Source: Enoplolaimus lenunculus
Taxonomy: Eukaryota; Nematoda; Enoplea; Enoplida; Thoracostomopsidae
Length of the DNA: 64,000 nucleotides
Assembly: GCA_030248215.1 (NCBI GenBank)
Contig: JASANG010002678.1
Coordinates: forward strand, 62,001-126,000
Direction of reading: 5' to 3'
Shown piece by piece: positions 59,301 to 64,000 of this stretch. The notes beneath the pieces were generated by a model. The model saw only the letters and a program-made list of their open reading frames with translations. It made no database searches and was not told where the DNA came from. The position numbers were made by a program, and so were the translations under genes. Each line of letters opens with the position of its first letter. Within the stretch, counting starts at the first letter, position 1.

Positions 59301-62300
59301 ACCAGATAGATTTTTTTCAGCGGCACGCGGCGAGACGAGCAACGGCGTTTAGCACAACAAAATATAGCGCAACCCTTCAACTGTGACGAGGGTTTAAGCC
59401 CCCACATGATAAGCATGCTTTGAAAAGGTTGTAATTACAAAATTGTACACTTGTCAACTTAGAGTATGCTGCATAGTGTTATGATCGTGGTGTTACCAAG
59501 AGTGCATAATACAAGACTGCGCAACTCTTGCGGTTTCGCATGGTACAAAATGTACCACCGGGCATTGCGTTTTTGGCCGACTCCTCCTTGTTTAGAGGGC
59601 GGGCGTTGTCACATGCAATAACCCTAAATTCAACTATAAGCGGATCATTTTTGTTAACGGATACATAAAGTGTCATGGTTCGTACAGGTTGTTCGCACCC
59701 CTCTAAATAAAGGGGGGTAGGCCAAAAAAACAACGCGTGCCGGGTATATTATTTTCTACACAGAATGTACCCAGTTGCATACTGTTGTTGAAGTATGTAT
59801 CATTCACTCTTGGTGTTACAAATGTTGGAACAACTTTGACTGGTTCAAAATAGAAAAACCAAAATTTTTCATTGTAATGGACGAACCTATTTGGTCATGA
59901 GTATACAAGAGAGCTTGAAACGGCGACGACTGAGCAATATCTTGAAACTGATTCGCTGCCGATGAGCTCAAACTGTCCAATTCTGCGATTATCTGCAATA
60001 ATAAAATTTAGGGCCCATGTTACTTTTAGGGATGTCCCGGTTTCTGGCGGATCTGTAAAAGAGTAGGCATACATTCTGGACTACATTTTTTGCTTAGGCT
60101 TAATATGCTTAGGCTTAGGAATACGCTTAATTTACTGTTTCGACCCTAAATGTAACATTGGCCAAATTTAGAATAAAATGTTTTTAACAGAACTAATTTC
60201 TAAAATTGAAAATGTGTTTACAGCCATTTTCGTTCACAAAAAAATTGTTTCAAACATCAGGACAGTACAGTTCAACTGGGTTCGGCAACTTTTGAGTAAA
60301 ACATGAGGTTTGTTTGCAAGCAAGCCACAATTATCAAGAATCCGCTTGGCACCACAGACACAAAGGCGTACGGAAACGGAAGGGTAAACGGGTCATTTCC
60401 GAATCTTCTTGTGGCTAGAAAAGTGCACTGTTAGGGCATTTACTGAATTTTTCGAATAACACGTACAATTTGGGACATTTCCATTTTGCTCCAACTTGAA
60501 ACACGTGGTTTGTTCTGCAAGCGGTCATTATCAGGGTGACAACAAATGTTCGGCTATGGATTCGGCAAAACTTTGCGGTTCGGATTCGGTAAAAATTTGC
60601 GGTTCGAATTCGGTAAAAATTTGCGGTTCGGATTTGGGTCAAAACACAATATTTAAATTGTATTACGTCGGTATTCTGAAACCAATTGTACAACTGTTCG
60701 AAAACATGTCGGTTCAAATGAAAGGAACTCAACCGAGGACAACAATTCTACATTGACTGGTGTCAGGAATAACATTCAGGGGGGAAGAATTATATCATGA
60801 GCGGGGAAAAATTAAAAACTGTATTATTTTAGCCTAATTTGTCCGGGGGGAAATAATTAACCGGGGGGAAGAATTATTCAGTGAGGGGGGAATAATTAGC
60901 TAGTATAATTCTTCCGGGGGAAAAATTAAACGGTGGCAAGAGTTATACCGTTACACGTGTACTGTAGATACATATATATTCAAAATAGAAAGCGGTATTA
61001 ATTCTAGTTAAGATTCGCAAACGATCACATTATTGCACTCTAAACCTGTATCATATCCAGTGTCCAAGCTATCCGTTCCCATTCGGGTTTGGAGCCAGAG
61101 AATGCACGGGATACAGAAGCTGGTTCTGCTTTAGACCTGAGACCGCTGAAGCACAAGCCTAGGGGTAAAACAACGGCAAATATATATTGGAAGATTTACC
61201 GCTTCAAGTGTCGATAGCGAATCAGCACAAACAGGCGTACTCACTGATGGCTGTTGTTTGTGTTGCTGAATCGCAGCTGTTATGGTGCTCGCCATATAAA
61301 CATCGGGATCAGCGAAAAGTTTTCTGTAATTTTAAATAACTTAGCAGTTTGTTATATTAATCAATAAGCAATAGAAAACCCAATCTCCTACGCATAACAA
61401 TAATTATAAAATTCATGACATTTAATATTTTTGGTTAAATTAGAACAAAAACAGCTGTACTGCGAGCGCGTAGCCATAGGGGGCAGGGGCCTCAGTCCCC
61501 CCTAAAAAATTTTCCCCGGGTTGGTACGTGCTCAAATACCCTTGAATGCTCCTACTGAAAAATTTCAGCCTTCTCCCAACACGGTGAGCTGGCCACGGGT
61601 CTGCTGTACTGTCGACAGCAGTTATATACCTCAGAGCCAAATGTTGTCTGAAATAACTCTGCTGCAGCCAGTCGGACCCGTACTTATAAGGGAACCATGG
61701 GGTTCATCCCATCCCCTAGAAATAATTTTAGGCCCACCTGTATAAGTCATGTGAATTCTCCGCATGCGTTTCGTCAATTGTGTTGTCCGACTGAAATGCA
61801 GAGCTTGCTGCGGGCCTCTACCTCAACCATTTGAAAACGTCGTGCCATACAATTAATTTAATGTCATTGAAAACGTTTTTACGTTTTTACCGTTGCAACA
61901 TTTCGTCACATGTCATTTGTGATCCACACCACAAGATAAACGGTGTATATTTGGAGTTTTTAGTTGCACCAAGAGTGGATGATCACTTTAACAAGAGTGT
62001 GCAATTGCTGAAATTTGTGCGGTACAAAATGTACCACCGGGCGTTGCATTTTTGGCCGACCTCCCTTGTTTAGAGGGGGTTGCTACCTCCCTTGTTTAGA
62101 GGAGGGTCGCTAACCCCCTTGTTTAGCGGGGGGTCGCTATCACATGAATACCCCTAAATTAAACTATAAGGGAAGCATGTGTGACGCCGCATACATAAAA
62201 TGCCATGGTTCGCACCGGTTGCACCCCCCTTCTCTAAATCAAGAGGGGGTAGTCGAAAAACGCAACATGTGCCGTTCTTTTCTACACAGAATGTGCCCAG

Positions 62301-62690
62301 TTGCACACTCTTGTTAAATAGCGATTATCCACTCTTGGTTGTACTAATTATGGATCAGGACGTTCAGGCAAGAATATGCAATCTGGTACGAGTTGCAATG
62401 CACAACATTGCAACCAACCCTGTATTCTATCCGTGCATCACTCCATTTTTTGAGCTGTTGCAACAACGCGGTCTGCACGACCCATATTTCATTTTTTCAT
62501 ACGCAGAATATACCCAGTTGCATACTCTTGTTTAAGAACAGTATTCTTGGTTGCAATGACATAAAATATGGTTGTGAATTGTTGCGCATCAAATTTGCCT
62601 ACCTCAAATACGTCGCGTCGTCACGATGTTGCGGCATTCCTTCAAGTGCATCGGCAACCCGATTGACCGATGACATCACGTTTGTACTCA
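50309..62690 (-). CDS. Pals1: Pals1/MPP5 (Stardust)-type MAGUK, 5' partial, 14 exons
   Basis: This gene encodes a membrane-associated guanylate kinase homologue that in other animals links Crumbs to PATJ at apical junctions. Exons 5' to 3': 62690-62603, 61323-61200, 59992-59887, 59117-58984, 58407-58332, 57810-57725, 56620-56528, 55549-55344, 54344-54283, 53773-53717, 53357-53196, 52638-52436, 52158-52045 and 50590-50309 (stop TAA). They join in phase into 596 residues plus stop. The order L27N, L27C, PDZ, SH3, basic hook, guanylate kinase is that of Pals1. Segments such as [33 protein letters not shown] and [13 protein letters not shown] track the vertebrate protein closely. The start codon and the N-terminal region before L27 lie outside the window. 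The introns are packed with transposons. Orthology to Pals1 rather than other MPP proteins rests on the NELRQRL-like P-loop and the hook; I am fairly sure. Confidence 0.92.
50606..51482. repeat. 31-bp intronic minisatellite, about 28 units
   Basis: The unit aactgacagaaacagttaaa + atgaaattttc recurs with small changes (actcacag, aatgttc) in the last intron of the Pals1-type gene, starting 16 bp from the final exon. Each unit contains the inverted pair AACTG/CAGTT. Read in the gene's direction, each unit includes TTTTAACTGTTTCTGTCAG, which looks like a branch site, pyrimidine tract and acceptor. The more uniform units at 51130-51400 suggest recent expansion there. Confidence 0.9.
51484..51645. 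mobile_element. Truncated minisatellite-bearing hAT-like element
   Basis: The left end atgttactttaaaggccgtc and words such as cccgggacagcaatgtacc match, inverted, the right end of the element at 20119-21452. A few GGGACAG units remain and the right end is gone. It abuts the 31-bp minisatellite. Confidence 0.72.
51866..52015. mobile_element. Truncated GGCTGGGTTTC element
   Basis: The left end ggctgggtttctaaaatc and ACTTAAGTA words match the family at 29509-29812; the right end is missing. It ends about 30 bp from the donor side of the Pals1 exon at 52045. Confidence 0.6.
52962..53112. mobile_element. CGCGTAGCC hAT-like MITE
   Basis: It is flanked by a perfect 8-bp duplication AACGTCAT (52954-52961 and 53113-53120). 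The ends cgggcccgtagccaagagg and gctggctacgcgcctg are inverted copies. G and C runs (ggggggctcagcccccc) fill the interior. Confidence 0.85.
53385..53560. mobile_element. CAGTGGCGGATCC hAT-like MITE beside an acceptor
   Basis: It has a perfect 8-bp duplication TATACCAT (53377-53384 and 53561-53568). The right end reads GATCCTGGATCCGCCACTG, the left CAATGACGGATCCATGG. It lies upstream of the Pals1 guanylate-kinase exon, with only 27 bp between its near end and the first exon base at 53357. Confidence 0.87.
53717..55549 (-). CDS. Pals1: SH3 domain and basic hook
   Basis: Exon 55549-55344 carries the SH3 domain ([20 protein letters not shown], then [32 protein letters not shown]). Exon 54344-54283 ([20 protein letters not shown]) and exon 53773-53717 ([18 protein letters not shown]) form the linker and the Lys/Arg-rich hook that precedes the kinase-like domain in this family. 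The two small exons were picked by phase: only the frame entered from the SH3 exon stays open and gives hook-like sequence. Confidence 0.87.
54001..54163. mobile_element. CGCGTAGCC-type element, decayed
   Basis: The words ccccgtagccaagaggg, agcccccctgg and gatgagcttgtctg follow the same order as the element at 52962-53112. The right end and target duplication are not readable. Confidence 0.55.
55560..55900. other. Transposon-like debris in a Pals1 intron
   Basis: Words such as aggggcgtatacaaagccga, ggggctgagccccctgaggt and cctcccgaaatttcaagag suggest decayed elements with self-complementary G/C runs. Ends could not be fixed. Open frames here are short and unsupported. Confidence 0.4.
56528..59117 (-). 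CDS. Pals1: PDZ domain of the Pals1-type protein
   Basis: Exons 59117-58984 ([14 protein letters not shown]), 58407-58332 ([20 protein letters not shown], then VAEQSG), 57810-57725 ([18 protein letters not shown], then SEVCDIL) and 56620-56528 ([19 protein letters not shown]) build the PDZ domain that binds the Crumbs tail. Compared with Pals1, three to four residues are missing between CDIL and GSLTG, exactly at an intron border that keeps phase 0. The exon at 58332 uses a GTTCGT donor. The last exon continues into an acidic linker ([12 protein letters not shown]) before the SH3 domain. Confidence 0.88.
57115..57461. mobile_element. CAAGAGTG hAT-like MITE
   Basis: The ends CAAGAGTGGATGATCCCTTA and ATCACGCACTCTTG are inverted copies, flanked by CTATAGT on both sides. 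The interior holds acaagagtatgcaaaacgc and gcatactcttgtt, a second inner inverted repeat, plus a long G run. Confidence 0.75.
59226..59397. mobile_element. TTGCGCTATA inverted-repeat element, GC-rich
   Basis: The left end ttgcgctatacgcgccgg and the right end aatatagcgcaaccctt are inverted. Between them lie GC-rich cgtcgccccggcagcaacg and ggcacgcggcgagacgag. It lies in the Pals1 intron after exon 59117-58984. Fragments of the family lie at 9992 and 22445. Confidence 0.6.
59497..59812. mobile_element. CAAGAGTG hAT-like MITE
   Basis: The ends CAAGAGTGCATAATAC and GTATCATTCACTCTTG lie between GGTGTTAC and GTGTTACA, an overlapping 7- to 8-bp duplication. The interior ggtacaaaatgtaccaccgg is shared with the copy at 61970-62337. 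It ends 74 bp from the L27C exon of the Pals1-type gene. Confidence 0.8.
59887..62690 (-). CDS. Pals1: Tandem L27 domains of the Pals1-type protein
   Basis: Exon 62690-62603 ([20 protein letters not shown]) and the start of 61323-61200 ([12 protein letters not shown]) form L27N, which in Pals1 binds PATJ. The rest of the second exon is a Gln/Ser/Thr linker. Exon 59992-59887 ([20 protein letters not shown], then [14 protein letters not shown]) is L27C, the Lin-7 binding domain, with the conserved FQALL-x-THD core. Phases are 2, 0 and 1 in succession. The exon upstream of 62690 must end in phase 1; I could not find it before the window edge. Confidence 0.85.
60012..60163. mobile_element. GGCC-ended MITE, GTTACTTT subtype
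   Basis: It has a perfect 8-bp duplication AAATTTAG (60004-60011 and 60164-60171). The ends are GGCCCATGTTACTTTTAGGG and CCTAAATGTAACATTGGCC. A few TTAGGC units remain inside. It starts 20 bp upstream of the L27C exon start (59992). Confidence 0.87.
60543..60645. repeat. 24-bp tandem repeat, four units
   Basis: The unit cggttcggattcggtaaaaa + tttg recurs four times with small changes in a Pals1 intron. The short open frame it creates is not a gene. Confidence 0.75.
60770..60960. repeat. GGGGGAA/AATT repeat cluster
   Basis: Variants of ggggggaagaattat and ggggaaaaatta are scattered over 190 bp, with one inverted copy (ataattcttccggg). No end structure could be fixed. Confidence 0.5.
61463..61603. 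mobile_element. CGCGTAGCC hAT-like MITE
   Basis: It is flanked by a perfect 8-bp duplication CTGTACTG (61455-61462 and 61604-61611). The ends cgagcgcgtagccatagg and gctggccacgggtctg match the copy at 52962-53112. Confidence 0.85.
61970..62337. mobile_element. CAAGAGTG hAT-like MITE
   Basis: The ends CAAGAGTGGATGATCACTTT and GATTATCCACTCTTG lie between AGTTGCAC and GTTGTACT. Near the left it has three tandem copies of a ccccttgtttagaggggg-like unit. A right-end fragment of another copy follows at about 62490-62552. Confidence 0.8.
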
Positions 62691-63033
62691 CTAAAACGAA
62701 ACCAGTTTACTCATACCGTATGCAATCAGGATTGTTGTTTAACCTCAGCGATAACATGGGCGTATACAAGGGATATATCGAGTTCAAACACATTTGCTCG
62801 CTCACGCCGCTCGCTGTGTCAAATTATACCGTCCGAAATGAAAGCCTACGTCCGAATTTGACAACTTTTTAAATTTTGACTACATTGACCGTATAAACGT
62901 TCAGTGAGATGCAGTTGAAATCACTATTGATGATAAATGTATAAATTATATAATTATTAATTGGTAGGAAAATCCATTAATTTGTTTAATTTATCTAAGC
63001 GGACATCTATTTGAGTATACAATTCACCGTTAA

Positions 63034-63577
63034 CCCCTTGCTGTCGAAATCTCAATTTCACCTGCGAATTTTAAGTCGGGTTACTATCGGATATGAGGCG
63101 TTTACAAGCACCACTTAACTCCACGATAAGTGCTCGACGCTCTAGCTCTAAAACCTCTTATGTACGTCTTGCAGAGATTTTGTACTACGCATACGCGTCC
63201 TAATTCTTGAACACAGCGTATTGTATATTTAACGCACCCAAATCGCGCTATAGGATATTCGGCCAATGTTACTTTAAGGGGCGTAACAGTAGATTAAGCA
63301 TATTCCTAAGCCTAAGCCTAAGCATTGCGAGAATGTGTTCCTAAGCTAAGCCTAAGCATTGGGAGCATGTGTTCCTAAGCCTAAGCCTAAGCCTCAGCAT
63401 TGCGAGCATGTGTTCCCAAGCCTAAGCTTAAGCATTGCGATAATGTGTTCCTAAGCCTAAGCCTAACCGTAAGCAAAAAAATGTATGCTAGAATCTAAAC
63501 TTACTCTTTTATAGACCCACCAGTAGCCTGGACGCCCCTTAAAGTAACATGGGCCGGATATTCTATGCGAGATAGGG
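63034..63577. mobile_element. TTAA-flanked piggyBac-like MITE interrupted by a hAT-like MITE
   Basis: The left end CCCCTTGCTGTCGAAATC follows TTAA (63030-63033). The right end gcgagatAGGG precedes TCAA, a decayed TTAA. Interior words (gaggcgtttacaagcacc, gcagagattttgtact) match the family. The element at 63261-63555 sits inside it with its own 8-bp duplication. Confidence 0.72.
63261..63555. mobile_element. GGCC-ended TTAGGC MITE, complete and nested
   Basis: It has a perfect 8-bp duplication GGATATTC (63253-63260 and 63556-63563). The ends are GGCCAATGTTACTTTAAGGG and CCCTTAAAGTAACATGGGCC. The interior has four tandem copies of a unit of about 40 bp combining CCTAAG arrays with gcattgcgagcatgtgttcc. 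The clean duplication suggests a recent insertion. Confidence 0.9.
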
Positions 63578-63844
63578 TCAACATATGCCATGGAATATTT
63601 TTGTATCGGTTATTATTATTTCGACAAAAAAAAATTTTTTTCGCATTTAATCAGCAAAATAATTCTTTCTAAAATATTCTACCAGAGGCGTGGGGGGCTA
63701 CTTTATTTCACGGGTATCATAACAAAAGCAGAGTAGGTTTATAGTGAAGCAAAGTAGGCTCGAAAGTCCGCAAGCGAAACTTACGAGACGCAAGCGTTCT
63801 TTTGCGCGTTTCATGGTTTAAATTGCAACGCGAAACTACAGTTG

Positions 63845-64000
63845 CACTGTAAATTTCAGTGAGTTGATTTTAACTCAGACTGAGTTGAATCACTCAGTCT
63901 GAGTTAGGACTATCTGAACTCCGAATTTTGAGTTGATTAAATTCAATCTGAGTTAATTAATCAACTCACCCAGAGTCAACTCAACTCACAGTGAGAATTA
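63845..64000. mobile_element. CACTGTAAAT palindromic MITE, cut by the window edge
   Basis: The left end CACTGTAAATTTCAGTGAGT and the interior of inverted ACTCAG/CTGAGT words match the element at 24509-24760. The right end is beyond the window. Confidence 0.8.

Noticed and set aside
62200-62872. Plus-strand frames of 111 and 159 codons near the window end
   Set aside because: They run across CAAGAGTG transposon ends and antisense to the L27N exon, without splice or family support.

Overview
The window looks like nuclear DNA of an invertebrate animal. It is AT-rich, the genes are split into many small exons by GT-AG introns, the proteins belong to animal families (a Pals1/Stardust-type polarity scaffold, PAN/apple and Ly6/uPAR-like extracellular domains, calmodulin-like EF-hands), and the introns are full of short inverted-repeat transposons. 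The hexamer TTAGGC, the nematode telomere unit, recurs many times. That fits a nematode or a relative, but most of the TTAGGC lies inside transposons, so the placement is weak. No bacterial, organellar or viral genes were seen.

Three genes were rebuilt by hand from splice sites and reading phase. (1) 580-14525, plus strand, 5' end outside the window: 24 exons whose phases all join into one 699-codon frame. The protein is a chain of calmodulin-like EF-hand pairs alternating with coiled coils, and the same exon pattern recurs in each module. (2) 43663-16415, minus strand, apparently complete: 22 exons, 3972 coding bases, 1323 residues. It is a secreted mosaic of signal peptide, three PAN/apple-like domains, two Ly6/uPAR-like domains, seven copies of a short cysteine-rich module I do not recognise, and a very basic Thr-rich spacer. 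Nearly all introns are phase 1. Genes 1 and 2 converge. (3) 62690-50309, minus strand, 5' end outside the window: 14 exons encoding L27N-L27C-PDZ-SH3-hook-guanylate kinase, the order of Pals1 (MPP5)/Stardust, an apical polarity scaffold. Between genes 2 and 3 a few minus-strand segments may be exons of a fourth, cysteine-containing protein.

The rest is mostly miniature transposons, many with exact target-site duplications that can be read directly. They include hAT-like families with 8-bp duplications: GGCC-ended elements carrying TTAGGC arrays or a 1-kb minisatellite, CAGGGTG elements, CAAGAGTG elements, CAGTGGCGGATCC elements and CGCGTAGCC elements. A TTAA-flanked piggyBac-like family carries a tRNA-like segment with A and B boxes, and several families are flanked by TA. 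Several copies are nested, and two sit directly beside splice sites of host exons. There is also one decayed LINE RNase H region, a 31-bp intronic minisatellite and several microsatellites.

The parts most worth a second look are the two unfamiliar modular proteins (genes 1 and 2) and the transposons that carry telomere-like, satellite or tRNA-like cargo. The three genes have no evident shared pathway. Gene 3 acts at cell junctions, gene 2 outside the cell, and gene 1 is probably a calcium-responsive filament-like or scaffold protein.
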